This document shows positions 43,901-54,700 of a DNA stretch of 64,000 bases, in pieces (position 1 is the stretch's first letter; each line of letters begins with the position of its first letter). Source of the stretch: Hypericum androsaemum. Lineage: Eukaryota > Streptophyta > Magnoliopsida > Malpighiales > Hypericaceae. Location of the stretch: assembly GCA_963995505.1 (NCBI GenBank), contig OZ023184.1, positions 12,478,308 through 12,542,307 of the forward strand, in the 5' to 3' direction. The notes under the pieces were generated by a model that made no database searches, was not told where the DNA came from, and worked only from the letters and a program-made list of their open reading frames with translations. Both the position numbers and the translations under genes were made by a program.

Positions 43901-45266
43901 TAGAAAAGACCGAAGCTGTCGTGTTGATGTCATACTGAAAATTCTCGTCGTCGGCCATGAATTGAAGGTGGCTGACGAGGAAGCCTACCAGATCATGAAG
44001 TGGTAATTTATTCTGGATTGTTGGATCTTGTTGCGGGGAAAAGGGTTTTACCCACAACTGATCTATTGCAACAAATTTTGAACTCACATGGGCAACCTCA
44101 GCCTGAAGTAGCATTGGACCTCCTTTGAGGATTTTGGCAAACTCCACCCTGACCCCTGCTTCCACCAAACGTTCGACCTGTCCCGGTTGTTGTATTATTG
44201 CCCCTAGCACTATGACACTGATCCATTTATCATATAAAGAACCTCCTCTCAAAAAATTTAGGAGCAATGGGATCAAAGCTCGGTCTATTGACGGAAAAAG
44301 TGTCGCACCCTTCATTCCCCTAACAACGATCCAACATAAAGATGGATTGTTGTTGACAAGAGTTCTAAGAGTCTTGGATGCCGTAGCTACCATTCTGGCT
44401 TTCACTTCAGGTGACTTCTCATTCTGGTCATCCGCGATCATCCTTGTATTTTTTGAGTTTTGACTTGCAGCTCCTTTAGAAGAGACCGAAGTTGTCATGA
44501 ATTGAAGACAGGTGACGAGGGAGCCTACTAGATCATGAAGTGGCAATTCATCCAGGATTGCAGGATCGGCTGCAACAAATTTGGAGATCACATGGGCAAC
44601 CTCAGCCTGAAGTAGCATCGGACCTCGTTCGAGGGTTTCAGCAAACTCCACCCCGACCCCAGGTTCCACCAATTGTTTGACATCTCCCGATTGTTGTGCT
44701 ATTGCCCCTAGTGCCATGACACTGATCAATTTATCGTATATATTACCTTCCATGAGCAAGTTTAACAGCAATGAAACCAGACCTTGGCCTCTAATGCCAA
44801 GATAGCACAGTAAAATAGCCACATCGTTCGATCTCTCCACATAGAATTCGGGGAGAGGTAGAGGGAGAGGCGGGAGAGACATACATGTATCGTGCAGGGA
44901 TATCAGACCAAGCAGACCAAGCAACCTGCTAATATGAAACTCGGATTTTATCAAGTCCCGCGCAGCCACTTCATCGGGGAAAAAATCGCACAAGGGAGCA
45001 AGGTTCGGTTGTTTGGGAGGCCTGTCGAGCAAGAAAGTGAATAGAGTGTTGGTCAGGTATCCTCCGCCCTTGTCATATTCGAAGACTGACTTGGCCACCG
45101 AGCTGAGGCAATCAACAAGTGCTCCGAGACTTGATATTCCGGATTCAACAAAATCTCCTAGACTGGATATTTCAACCTTTCTTCCTGACTCCATGGCTTC
45201 GTTTGCCAACTCGATGCTTCTTGTCACTATCTTCTGCATCCCACTACTTTCGTGTGTTTCAGCCAT
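40956..45266 (-). CDS. ARO-like armadillo protein, copy 3, with internal tandem duplication
   Basis: Intronless frame of 1436 aa from ATG 45266 (MAETHESSG; same start context as copies 2 and 5). The N-terminal helical region (to about residue 140) precedes armadillo modules, each with a YDKxISVxxLGAI-like helix and LLQAEVAHV. The conserved ARO C-terminal block (ALMEITAVAEKETDLRRS; ELLIPCIRAIGNLAS) occurs twice, because a 1507-bp segment is repeated in frame (residues about 387-888 and 896-1398) around the short peptide SIYLQMDPS. Without the repeat it would be about 926 aa. Arabidopsis ARO proteins (about 650 aa) scaffold ROP-GTPase signalling in pollen tubes and root hairs; the same role here is an inference. 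The frame being open argues for function or very recent duplication. An assembly collapse or expansion is the alternative. Confidence 0.85.
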   Translation of the reverse strand: MAETHESSGMQKIVTRSIELANEAMESGRKVEISSLGDFVESGISSLGALVDCLSSVAKSVFEYDKGGGYLTNTLFTFLLDRPPKQPNLAPLCDFFPDEVAARDLIKSEFHISRLLGLLGLISLHDTCMSLPPLPLPLPEFYVERSNDVAILLCYLGIRGQGLVSLLLNLLMEGNIYDKLISVMALGAIAQQSGDVKQLVEPGVGVEFAETLERGPMLLQAEVAHVISKFVAADPAILDELPLHDLVGSLVTCLQFMTTSVSSKGAASQNSKNTRMIADDQNEKSPEVKARMVATASKTLRTLVNNNPSLCWIVVRGMKGATLFPSIDRALIPLLLNFLRGGSLYDKWISVIVLGAIIQQPGQVERLVEAGVRVEFAKILKGGPMLLQAEVAHVSSKFVAIDQLWVKPFSPQQDPTIQNKLPLHDLVGFLVSHLQFMADDENFQYDINTTASVFSIGAASHNSNGSKIVDYGNEKSPEEKARIVATVAKTLRILVKNDPSLCWIVAEGSKDVTFSLRFLGIDEVILKTGGRAQILLLLNFMRGGSISDKRIGVVALGVIAQQTRKVEHLVAAGVIVVFGKILKEGPMLLQAEVVHVIFKCVAIDPTFRDKLPLDDLITSLVSLLQVEVAEEHLQDDINKATSVLSIVAARHNSNKRKVADDRNEKSMSGELNQLQQEDSPGVKGRMRLMAVNILGDLAKDNAPACQIIVEKRAVLRFAVLLQNERLDVKLSSAMALMEITAVAEKETDLRRSAFKHNSYAHKTVVDQLMRIIEEALDVQRSSTTELLIPCIRAIGNLASTFRGTQPIISLVHLLESSNYEVVKETLVALTKFACRDNSFLHLDHSKAIVSLEGLNRIVHLAADEEIGVEKHALVLLCYIAIDAIGNESIYLQMDPSLQAEVAHVSSKFVAIDQLWVKPFSPQQDPTIQNKLPLHDLVGFLVSHLQFMADDENFQYDINTTASVFSIGAASHNSNGSKIVDYGNEKSPEEKARIVATVAKTLRILVKNDPSLCWIVAEGSKDVTFSLRFLGIDEVILKTGGRAQILLLLNFMRGGSISDKRIGVVALGVIAQQTRKVEHLVAAGVIVVFGKILKEGPMLLQAEVVHVIFKCVAIDPTFRDKLPLDDLITSLVSLLQVEVAEEHLQDDINKATSVLSIVAARHNSNKRKVADDRNEKSMSGELNQLQQEDSPGVKGRMRLMAVNILGDLAKDNAPACQIIVEKRAVLRFAVLLQNERLDVKLSSAMALMEITAVAEKETDLRRSAFKHNSYAHKTVVDQLMRIIEEALDVQRSSTTELLIPCIRAIGNLASTFRGTQPIISLVHLLESSNYEVVKETLVALTKFACRDNSFLHLDHSKAIVSLEGLNRIVHLAADEEIGVEKHALVLLCYIAIDAIGNESEEREKVLSAIKLASRKAHFIKDEALKPLLKQAKQRLRQ
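41073..42579 (-). repeat. Internal duplication in ARO copy 3, unit 1 (C-terminal)
   Basis: 1507 bp that I find identical to 42603-44109 in every line compared. The repeat period of 1530 bp is a multiple of three. Confidence 0.92.
42580..42605 (-). repeat. Duplication junction filler copied from the 3' UTR
   Basis: 26 bases starting GAAGGATCCATCTGCAAATA match 40835-40860 in the 3' flank with one mismatch. On the coding strand the filler reads SIYLQMDPS without a stop. Confidence 0.85.
42603..44109 (-). repeat. Internal duplication in ARO copy 3, unit 2 (N-terminal)
   Basis: Identical partner of 41073-42579. It diverges at 44110, where the normal gene sequence (AGCATTGGACC) continues. Confidence 0.92.
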
Positions 45267-45429
45267 GGATGATGGGCTATTAGAGAGAGGTTAATGAATG
45301 AGTTGACTTAGATATGCCAGGGGGGGTGAGAGTAGATCTAACTGTATGTGGAACGGCATGTACTTTTTCCAAGGGCAATTAGACGGTCACGTAATCCAGA
45401 AAGGAAACGTGGTTGATTTCCGGCCACGT

Positions 45430-45659
45430 AATCCAGAAAGTCTAAGACTTTTCGAATCAGACGGTCAGAAGTTCGCAAGACAAACCCAGTCGTCGTGCAG
45501 GTCCACGTGGGTGTTGGCTATAAAGACCATTCAGCACGACATACTTATTCAAAAGCTATAATATATGTAATTGAAATTAATCCAATTAGCATTTTATATT
45601 TTTTCCAAAACCGGATAATTAATATCCTAGTCGACTAGATCTAAAATATGATCGATTAT
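45430..45659 (-). promoter_or_regulatory. ARO upstream region conserved with copy 2
   Basis: It matches 35090-35310 and includes CCACGTGGGTGTTG with a CACGTG core. It ends exactly where the copia LTR begins, so the match marks the insertion boundary. Confidence 0.45.
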
Positions 45660-46412
45660 TGCTTTTTAGTCGAGAGAACATTCAATTAGTCGAGAGAAGG
45701 CTTTGACGAGTGGTTCGAGTGAAGAGCACGAGGTGCCGAGTGGCTCGAGTGGAGAGCCTCGGGGATGGTTCGGGAGATGATCGATTGGATTTAGGGCTCG
45801 GGGACGCTCGGGAGATCAATCAGGTCGAGAAACAGAGGCCGGGAAGCGAGACGAAGAAGCGAAGGCGAATGGGTGCTGAAGACCCGACGGCCGCCACCTT
45901 TGAAAATGGTCTTCACCCCGGCGCACGCCGGGTCCTCGGCGGCTGCCGAAAAACACGCACAAGTTGTGCGTGTTGGACAAAATGCCCCTCCCCGTGCATC
46001 AAAACTCCCTAGGTTTTGTGGCTCTATAAATACCCTTGTTAGCCTCCTAGAAAGGTTGTAGAACCCTAGTGATAGGTTTTGCCAAGAGAGAGAGCTCCCA
46101 AAGTGTGTGGGTAGTCAAAAGAGAGAAAAGGAGAGAACCCAAAGTGAGAGTGGGTGCCAAGAGTGTGGCTTTCATTGTAAGAGCAAGTGAAGCTCAATAG
46201 TGTGAAGATAGTGAAATCTCTCCTGGCTTGGAAGCCCCCGGGCGTAGATCGTTGAGATCGAACCGGGTAACCAAATATTGTGTCCCTCCTTGTGCTTTCC
46301 TTTGTATTTTGTGTTTGTGAGCTCATCCTTCTCGTGGTGTGTATGGTTGGCTCGTGTGCTTGTGTTCGTTGTGTTGCTTGGGTCTGCAAAAAAGTGGATA
46401 ATTTTCCCAACA
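45660..46412 (+). mobile_element. 5' LTR of a Tnt1-like copia element
   Basis: It starts TGCTTTTTAG at the point where homology to the copy 2 upstream region stops. It ends CCCAACA two bases before a decayed primer-binding site (TGCTATTAGAGC at 46415, for TGGTATCAGAGC). It contains a promoter-like CTCTATAAATACCC near 46021. No matching 3' LTR was found. Confidence 0.7.
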
Positions 46413-46414
46413 AC

Positions 46415-48290
46415 TGCTATTAGAGCCCGGGTTAGGGCATGGTTAGAGCAACCACGATAGGTGAAGTGAGGTCGCCCGTAGAGAAGTTCGATGGCGTCGA
46501 CTATGGCTTTTGGAAGATGCAAATAGAGGACTACTTGTACGGCAAGGACTTGCACTTGCCGCTTAGTGAGAAGAAGCCCGACGACATGAAGGAAGAGGAG
46601 TGGAAGTTGCTAGACCAGAAGGCGATGTGCGTGGTGCGCTTGTCCTTGTTTAGGAATGTGGCGTTGCATACGGTGAAGGCGAAGTCCACCAAGGAGATGT
46701 TGAGTTTTGAGTATCTTCTTGACACTAGCGAGGGGGAGTTAGAGAGGTTTGATGATGTCTTGGAGCATGAGGACAAAGCTCGGTGGATGCAGGCTATGCA
46801 TGAGGAAATGAGTTCTTTGAGAAAGAACTGTACTTAGGAGCTTGTAAAAATACCTGAATGCAGGAATGCCTTAATGAACAAATGGGTATACAAGCTGAAA
46901 AGAGATTGTGATGATCTCGTAAAGAATAAGGCTCGACTGGTTGTGAAATTTTTCAATCTGAACAAAGACATCGACTTTGATAAAATATTTTCACTGGTCG
47001 TGAAGATGACGGTTCGAGTAGTGCTCGAACTAACTACTAGTCCGAATTTGGAGTTAAAGCAAATGAATGTCAAAACTGCTTTCCTCCATGGTGATTTAGA
47101 GGAGAAAATCTACACGCAACAACCTGAAGATTTTCAGGAGGAAGGAAAGGAATATCTGGTGTACAGGTTAAGGAATAGCTTGTATGGCCTTAAGCAAGCC
47201 CCTAGATAGTGGTATAAGAAGTTTGACTCATTAATGATGAGTCATGGCTATACCAGGATAAATATGAACCATTGCATTTACATCCGTAGATTTCAAGATG
47301 GTAAATTCATCATTCTTCTGTTGTCTGTGGATGATATGCTGATCATTGGACAAAATGCTGAAAGAGGATTTATCAAAAAAATTTAACATGAAGGATCTTA
47401 GTGCAGCAAGGCAAATTCTGTGAATGGAGATTATTCGTGATCGACAAACTAGGAAGCTGTGGTTATCCGAGGAGAAATACATTGAGAAGGTACTAGAGAG
47501 ATTCAATACAAAGGATGCGAATCCAGTCAGTACACCTCTTGCTGGCCAATTTAAACTCAGTAACAAAACATGTCCTACAACAGAGGAGGAGAAGGAAGAC
47601 ATGACAAAGGTTCCATACTCCTTAGCAGTCAGGAGTTTGATGTACGCCATAGTGTGCACACTTTCAGATATAGCTCACGCAGTTGGCATCATGAGCAGGC
47701 TTCTCTCTAACCCAGGGAGATAACACTAGAAGGCTATGAAATGGATTATAAAATACTTAAGAGGCAGTTCAAAATTTTGTACTTTCGAGGCTCGGAACCA
47801 ATCTTGGAGAGTTTTTCAAATACAGATATAGCGGGCTCACATATGTTTCATGCTTGTTTGAGGAATATCAATATTGACCCCAGAAAATTAACTTCTGTAT
47901 ATCTATTTACTTTTGCAGGGGGGGCTGTGTCATGGCCGTCCAAGCCGCAAAAATATGTTGCCCTATCTACAACTGAAGCAGAGTATATTTCAATGACCGA
48001 GGCAGAAAAAGAGTTGCTTTGGTTGAAGAGGTTCCAGCAAGAGATGGGCTTGAAGCAAGATGAGTATGTGGTTTATAGTGACAGTCAAAGTACTCTAGAC
48101 CTGAGCAAGAATGCCACATATCATGGTCGCACTAAGCACATCGATACTCGGTACCATTGGCTCTGAATAGCTATTGAAGAGCAGAAGATGAAGTTACATA
48201 AGATTCATAGCGACAATAATTCTATTGATGTGTTAACTAAGGTAGTGCCTCGTGAGAAGCTTCAGTTCTGTGCATGTCTTAATTTAAACT
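46415..48290 (+). mobile_element. Internal region of a deleted Tnt1-like copia element
   Basis: From the primer-binding site the region runs through a gag start, a direct jump into the reverse transcriptase, and RNase H to a pol-end-like stretch (VLTKVVPREKLQFC near 48240). The rest of gag, protease and integrase have been deleted at about 46710. The 3' LTR is missing. The element is on the plus strand, opposite to the ARO genes, just upstream of copy 3. Confidence 0.85.
46439..48166 (+). pseudogene. Deleted copia gag-pol with several stops
   Basis: 46439-46837: a gag start (VEKFDGVDYGFWKMQIEDYL, SEKKPDDMKEEEWKLLDQKA) fused near residue 90 to the beginning of the RVT_2 domain (EDKARWMQAMHEEMSSLRKN). 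46874-47209: RT (NKARLVVKFF, MNVKTAFLHGDLEEKIY, SLYGLKQAPR). 47210-47420: the LLSVDDML active-site region, with stops and a frame change. 47424-47723: connection (SLMYAIVCTLSDIAHAVGIM). 47741-48166: RNase H (YVALSTTEAEYISM, TKHIDTRYHW). Stops lie at about 46837 and 47207, with others before 47424. No activity is expected. Confidence 0.9.
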
Positions 48291-48456
48291 ATTTATTGAC
48301 AAAAATTAGAATGTCTACCTTTCAAAAAAAATCAGAATGTCTCTGAAGATTGTAGAAAGTGCGTTCCAGAAATTTTGTCTTCTTGTTGTAGGAAGCATAG
48401 GCTTATTGGTGAGCACGGTTTAAATTCGAATTTGTCGAATTTGTTCAAATTAGAAC

Positions 48457-48566
48457 TGTTATAATCTCTGTATTCAACCAAAAATCTTAAGGCGATGTGT
48501 TGATGGATCTTCAAACTTATAAACTAGCACATCCCACGTGCACTAACCGATGTGAGATTCTCAACA
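48457..48566 (-). repeat. TRIM LTR (a), 110 bp
   Basis: TGTTATAATC...TCTCAACA. Same family as the two following LTRs; reads TGTTGAGAATCTCACATCGG on the minus strand. Confidence 0.8.
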
Positions 48567-48687
48567 CGCTCCATCAAACGAGACCCATCGGGTCAAAGAT
48601 TGTACATGCTTTGACTTCACCAACGTGTAAAAAATGGGGGTCGTGCGAGCACAATAATAGGCACGGGATCAACCCGCTCTGATACCG

Positions 48688-48797
48688 TATTAGAATCTTC
48701 ATATCCAACCAAAAACCTTAAGGCAATGAGCTGGTGGACTTTCAACACTTATAAAATTCCTCCCACTCTTGCTCGAAGCGATATGGGATTCTTAACA
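48688..48797 (-). repeat. TRIM LTR (b), 110 bp
   Basis: TATTAGAATC...TCTTAACA, adjacent to the primer-binding site at 48674-48687. Confidence 0.8.
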
Positions 48798-48953
48798 CAT
48801 TGCCCATGTATCTATTATACTCCATATATGATAGTGAAAGATTGTCTCTACCCCGTGGATATAGGTTAGTTGACCGAACCACGTATATCGCGTGTTCTTA
48901 GTATTCACATATTTTTTATATCTTCGACCCGATGAATCTCATTTGAGGGGGTG

Positions 48954-49063
48954 TGTTGAGAATCCCACATCACTTAGAGCAAGAGTGGAGGCAAGTTTAT
49001 AAGTGTAGATAATTCACCAATCCATTGTCTTAAGGTTGTGGGTTGTATATGTAGATTCTAACA
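48954..49063 (+). mobile_element. Third TRIM LTR, inverted
   Basis: TGTTGAGAATCCCACATCAC...GATTCTAACA, 110 bp, plus orientation, preceded by a purine-rich tract (TTTGAGGGGGTG) like a polypurine tract. It is probably the 3' end of a second, inverted TRIM whose 5' part has been lost or rearranged. Confidence 0.7.
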
Positions 49064-50640
49064 TCATCAACCTTAAACTGTATTGAATTTTTGAATTTGT
49101 TAACATTTTTAGTCCACAGTGGACCCCACCTGAAGCTTCTGTTGTTGCCTATCTCTGCCTGTCTGCTAACGAGACACGGCCGTCAGGCATCAGGCATGTC
49201 GCGTGAGGACTGAGGCCGATGGAATGAGAGATGGGACGGGGTTCAAAATTTTAATTTTCCCTGTTTTACCACATCTTTTCAAATTGGATTCAACCGGCGA
49301 ATGGAATCAAAAAATTTATTATGAATTTCGGACATGTTGAATCTTTAGACAAAATTACCTCCAAGTATTATTAAATTAAAAAAATTAATAAATCAAGAAA
49401 ATATGAATATATTACAAGGGTGGGAGAATATTTTTTCATATATTTTTTTGATTTGTTTCGATGGATAATTTATAACTAATTTTTTTGCTAATTATAGTTG
49501 GAAGGTAGTGCTGTCCAAAAAATTTATTCAAAGAGTGGGTGTCAATAAAAATAACCTATGTCATTCGATCAAAAATTTCGAAATCACATGATAGTAGAAT
49601 ATCAATAGGGTATAGTCTCAGTGGCAGAGTAGTAAAATCTTTTCCTTGTGATACGTTACCTCAGAAAGTGTTGAAAGTGTGGAAAATTACAGCAATTCCT
49701 CGGCTGCAAAATGATGATTGTCTGCAGAATTGCAGACCTTGATTCATGAAGCTACTGCTGTGTTTAAGTGATGAGTTATGATCTTAGCTTATGTGCATAA
49801 TGTATGATGTCATAATTATGTAATACTTATGTAACTATAAATAGCTGTAATTAGCTGTATTTAATAGCAGATAACTAAGTATCCTAGCTGTTGCTAGTGC
49901 AAGGGCTGTATAGTTGTCAAAGTCTTCTAGGATATGAACCAATCTTGGTGTGTATATATCTGTACCTTCTGATTGTAATCATTCTTTCATTCATCTAAAA
50001 TTACAGAAAGCCAGCCAAAGGATAATGTAAGCAAGCACATTATACTCATTATTTCCACTAGGACCTAACATGGAGCAGAAAGTAAATAAGAAAGTTTCGA
50101 GGAAAATGACCGAGAAAGATATTAATCAGCCACGATACTCCCAGAATAGCAGATGGAAGCAATAAGAATGTAGCGAAACCAAAACATCACATTAGCATAG
50201 CGGTTTTTCCTTTTTCTCCAATGTTGATGACACTAAACCAGAATACTTGAACGACGCTAAATAGAGAAAAACTTCGCAAAATGCATAATGATAAATGTAA
50301 AACTGCAAAACTGCTCTTGCATAAGCTACTCGACATTAGATCAGATCCTGGAGGAAATTTGATCGCCAGCAAAGAAGTAAGTTCTGTCTTTACTTCCAGG
50401 CTGCAGACAAAATGAAAGAATATTGGATGATAATAACTAAACAAAAATTAAAGTCAACATAACAAGCATCTGTAAAAGCTCAACACATCACTTTAGAGAC
50501 CACTGGTATCAGCACTAAAATTAGAACAGGAACATCAAAAGAACTTGCAAAAAGACGTGTATCAATGTCAACGATCAGCTAAAAGGCAGTCATCTATTTT
50601 GTGCAGGTGTCGAGGCTCTGATTTATATGTGATAGAGAAC
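49064..50640. other. Intergenic; possible solo LTR
   Basis: No gene is visible. About 49765-50030 has LTR-like composition with CTATAAATAGCTG at 49837 and a TTCATTCATC end, but I cannot define its ends. From 50400 the sequence resembles ARO 3' flanks (ACAAGCATCTGTAAAAGC). Confidence 0.4.
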
Positions 50641-50659
50641 AAGGAGCTTATCCATAATC

Positions 50660-52450
50660 GGAGTATGCGTTTCAGACTTCCAAGGCTAACAATAGCTTTC
50701 GAGTGGTCCATGTGCAAGAAGTTATGATCTCTAGAAGCAAATTTGGCAAGTGCAACTAAAGTCTCCTTGACTACCTCGTTGTTGCTTGATTCAAGCTGAT
50801 GAACCAATGGGATGATTGGTTGTGTCCCTCGGAATGTTGCCGCCAAATTCCCAATGGTTTTGATGCATGGGATGAGAAGTTCTGGCGTCTGCTTGATAGG
50901 CTGCACTATGTCTGCTCCATCCAAGGCTGCACTATGAACTGTGCTTCAATGCGGATCTTCTCAAGTCAGTTTCCTTTTCAGCAACTGCTGTGATTTCCAT
51001 CAAAGCCATAGCCGAAGATATTTTTACATCCAATCTTTCGTTCTGTAATAGCACTGCCAAGCGCAAAATAGCTCTTTTCTCACCAATTATCTGACATGCA
51101 GGGACATTGTCCTTGGCTAGAGCTCCAAGAAACTTAGCTGCCATCACTCTCATTCTGGCCTTGCCATGGGGTGTGTTTTCTTGCTGAAGTTGATTCTGTT
51201 CCCCTGACATAGATTTCTCCTTTTGAGCATCCGCAACCTTCCTTTTGTTCGAGCTGTGCCGTGCAGCTACGATAGAGAGGACAGAAGTTGCCTTGTTGAT
51301 GTCATCCTGCAAATGCTCCTCAGAAACCTCAACTTGGAGGAGGCTGACGATGGAAGTTATTAGATCATCTAGTGGCAGTTTATCGCGGAATGTTGGGTCT
51401 ATTGCCATACATTTGGACATCACATGAGCAACTTCAGCCTGAAGTAACATTGGTCCTTCTTTGAGGATTTGGTTAAACACCACTATGACCCCTGCTGCTA
51501 CCAAATGTTTGACCTTTCTTGTTTGTTGCGCTATTACCCCTAGTGCCATGACACCGATCTGTTTATCAGATATACTACCTCCTCTCATGAAATTAAGGAG
51601 CAATAAAACCTGAGCTCGGCCTCTCGTCGTCAAAATTACCTCATCAATGCCAAGAAAATGCAGTGAAAAGGTCACATCCTTCGATCCCTCGGCAACAATC
51701 CAACATAAAGAGGGGTCGTTCTTCACAAGAATTCTAAGAATCTTGGATACTGTAGCTACCATCCTAGCTTTCTCTTCAGGTGACTTCTCATTTCCGTCAT
51801 CCACAATCTTGCTCCCATTCGAGTTATGACTGGCAGCTCCTACAGAAAAGACCGAAGCTGTCGTGTTGATGTCATCTTGAAAATTCTCCTCATAGGCGAT
51901 GAATTGAAGATGGCTGACAAGGGACTCTACTAGATCATGAAGTGGCAATAGATAATCCAGGATTGTTGGATCTGCTGCAACAAATTTGGAGATCACGTGG
52001 ACAACCTCAGCCAGAAGTAGCATTGGACCTCGTTCAAGGATTTTGGCAAACTCCACCGCCACCCCTGCTTTTAACAATTGTTTGACCTCTCTTGGTTGTT
52101 GTGGTATTGCCCCTAGTGCCATGACACTGATCAATTTATCATATATATTACCTTTTAGGAGAAATGAAACCAGAGCTTTGTCTCTATTGCCAAGATACCA
52201 CAGTAAAATATTCACATCATTGTTCGATCTCCCCCCTCTATAGAATTCGGGGAGAGAGAGAGGCGGGAGAGACATACATGTATCATCGTGCAGGAAATTA
52301 TCAATTCCCGCACAGCCACTTCGAAGGCATCAGGATCGCTCAACGGAACAAAGTTGGGTCGTCGGGGAGGCCTCTGGAGCAAGAATGTGAATAGAGTGGT
52401 GGTCAGGTATCCTCCGCCCTTGTCGTCATGTTCGAAGAGTGACTTGCAAT
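50660..52450 (-). pseudogene. ARO-like armadillo gene, copy 4 (pseudogene)
   Basis: The central part is a long open frame (52275 to 50932), beginning MSLPPLSLPEFY, with two armadillo modules and ALMEITAVAEKETDLRRS. Upstream, N-terminal coding sequence continues to about 52446 in broken frame and then jumps to promoter-like sequence, so the ancestral ATG and about 50 codons are deleted. About 55 bp is missing near 50930, shifting the frame into 50924-50568. The C-terminus after LKRILRL is replaced by unrelated sequence at about 50660. Truncated at both ends, it is unlikely to be functional, though the 447-residue frame could still be translated from its internal Met. Confidence 0.88.
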
Positions 52451-53330
52451 AATCAATATTAAGTCTCCGCCGGACGTTATCTTCAATGTTGAATTTCTGT
52501 TAAATTAACTTTTTAACAAGAGATTTTGGTTTATTAGAACTAAAGAGTAAAGAGCATTTCATACTTGTTCAAGAAGTTAGCATATGTATTTGAAATTGGA
52601 GTATTCTATATTTTTTTTCCCAAACCCGATAATTAACACTGAGTCACTGACGACTAGGGATTGCAATGGGCCAAGTCGATTCACTTGTTTGAAGATAGAT
52701 CCAAATTTGTTCAATTGTTTTATTTTTAAAATTCAGATCCATGAAATCGGAAAATTTAGATCTTTGGATCCATTATTTTAAAAAGCTTGAAAGTTTAATA
52801 TTTTTACACAACATTATTTTGCTGTTCTAAATTCTCTAATCAAGTGACATATATTTTATCTAGCACTTGCTAATGGTTAACCTCATTTACTTGATTTATC
52901 TAATATGTCGTACCATGTTATTAATTTTATTTGTATATCATGTCATATATCTGTATACTTTTGCCCTCGATATTAACGTCTCGATTTCTTTCTGATCCAA
53001 ATTTTAATCTCAACGTCACCAAATTTATCTCTTTTTTAAAAAAAATTAATGAAGTGTCGAACTCAGAAGTTCTATTACTGTCTATAGCTAGTCAAAGAAT
53101 TTAGAGCTGGTGTACCAAAATATTAAACTAAGCGGTTTTTATTTATTTTAAAATTTTGGTTAGCAATAGTTTCTTTGGTTAGGATTTGTTCATCAATTAT
53201 TAAAATTTACTTATCTTTATATAGTTGAACTTCTCTAAAAATTAAATTATACCCTCTAAATTAATAATATTTATAAACTAATAAAAGTCATGGTCTTAAA
53301 TCGGGACAAGTGCTCAAATAATAACTGATC
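52446..53330 (-). promoter_or_regulatory. ARO copy 4 upstream region, duplicated at copy 5
   Basis: Matches 63452-64000 in segments (CGGACGTTATCTTCAA, GCAATGGGCCAAGTCG, TTATTTTAAAATTTTGGTT). The copy 4 version lacks the ATG-proximal part. It shows how far the copy 4/5 duplication extends. Confidence 0.55.
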
Positions 53331-54115
53331 TTTTAAAAACATTAGTGCTACATCTTGATCCCTAATATCACATAAAGTGATATTTTTTAAAAATTAGTTT
53401 GTGCTAAATTTGCATATTTAATAACTCTTTTTTATTGAATTTTGTTAAATTAAAAATAATTAAATTAAGATTTTAATATCATATACTTTTATGTGTTAAT
53501 AAACTTGCAACGAGCTGTTGTTTCTATAAAAAAAATTTGATTTTCACGCTAAGTAAAACATTTTTTGAGACGAAAATGAACAGAAAGTCGTGGAACACAT
53601 TTGACCACATATCTCTATTATATGTAACTATTGTTAATTTTTTTTAAATTATATTTAAAAACATCTTACGTGTATCATACAATTTTTAAAACATTTGCAA
53701 AATTGTCCGGGTGACTATGATAGAACTCCTTACTCAAAACAAAACAAAACAAAAAAGGAATTTACGTTGACGCCCGTGATATTTGGTATATTCGGTGTTC
53801 GTCTCCTGTATTCTGGTAATCAATTAAAAATTCTCCGAGATTTGGTGTTATTATACTTTTAGGCCTCTCGCTGACGTCAACGATCATTTTATTATTATTT
53901 TTAATCCTGAAATGACTATTGTACTCCTAGAATCGTCTCCTACCTTCTCTCTAGCGACCCATCATCTTCCGGCAACAAAGATCAATTCAATTCACCTTAC
54001 TCTCATATTCCATTCTTCCTCCTCCTAGTTTCGTCCCTCTCTCCCTCCTTCGATAATTTCTGATAATTCAATCCACCTCACAGAGAGATTCATCAAAAGA
54101 GGGTAGTTTGGATGG
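53331..54115. other. AT-rich intergenic, no gene
   Basis: No frames. At 53757-53890 a phrase-like stretch (GTGATATTTGGTATATTCGG, CTCCGAGATTTGGTGTTATT) resembles one arm of a long-TIR MULE, but no partner arm was found. Confidence 0.4.
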
Positions 54116-54700
54116 GAAAAATTATGCTCAGATCCCTGTAATTTGGCATTCCTTACTCTGGGGTCCCTGCATTTCCGAAATCGTTCCTGACTTCTCGAAA
54201 TTTAGTTTTAGAGACTCTTGGGTCCCTGACGCCGGAATATGCCAATTTCTCCGGTGAACGACTACCTGAAAAAACTAAAATACCCTCCTACTAAAAAATG
54301 AAAAAAAATTCCTTTCCTTCTTCACTTCATCTTCTTCTTCTTTATCTCCATCATCTCTCTTTTCCTCCATCACTATTAAATCTCAACACCCAAATTTTCT
54401 TATTAATAATCAAAATTAATTAGATAATCAACCTCAAGCCAAGAACATTTTAATCCAAAAATTTATCTCAAACCTAGAAATTCGTCATTAATAAAAAAAT
54501 GAATTCAAGCTACAATCTAAATTAAAATTGAACAGAGCTTTAACCTCTTGACTTCAGTGAACAATCTGCCCCAATCCAACACACATAAACACAATTTCAA
54601 TTCAAACACAAACAAGAAAAACCCAGAAGTGAACACCACCAAAAAATTGAACGGCCAATTACAAACTCCCAAACTAAAATTAAAACTAAAAACCAAAACA

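Larger units (their letters stand above)
48457..48797 (-). mobile_element. TRIM (terminal-repeat retrotransposon in miniature), 341 bp
   Basis: Two 110-bp LTRs (48457-48566, 48688-48797) flank only 121 bp. On the minus strand the 5' LTR is followed at once by CGGTATCAGAGCGGGTTG, a primer-binding site for initiator tRNA-Met. There is no coding capacity, so replication would need proteins from another element. No target duplication is evident (AGAAC left, CATTG right). Confidence 0.8.

Noticed and set aside
49765..50030. Possible solo LTR with a TATA box
   Set aside because: Ends and 5-bp duplications could not be fixed from the sequence.
53757..53890. Possible MULE arm with text-like similarity to 54116-54300
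   Set aside because: No inverted partner or target duplication found; similarity is limited to composition.
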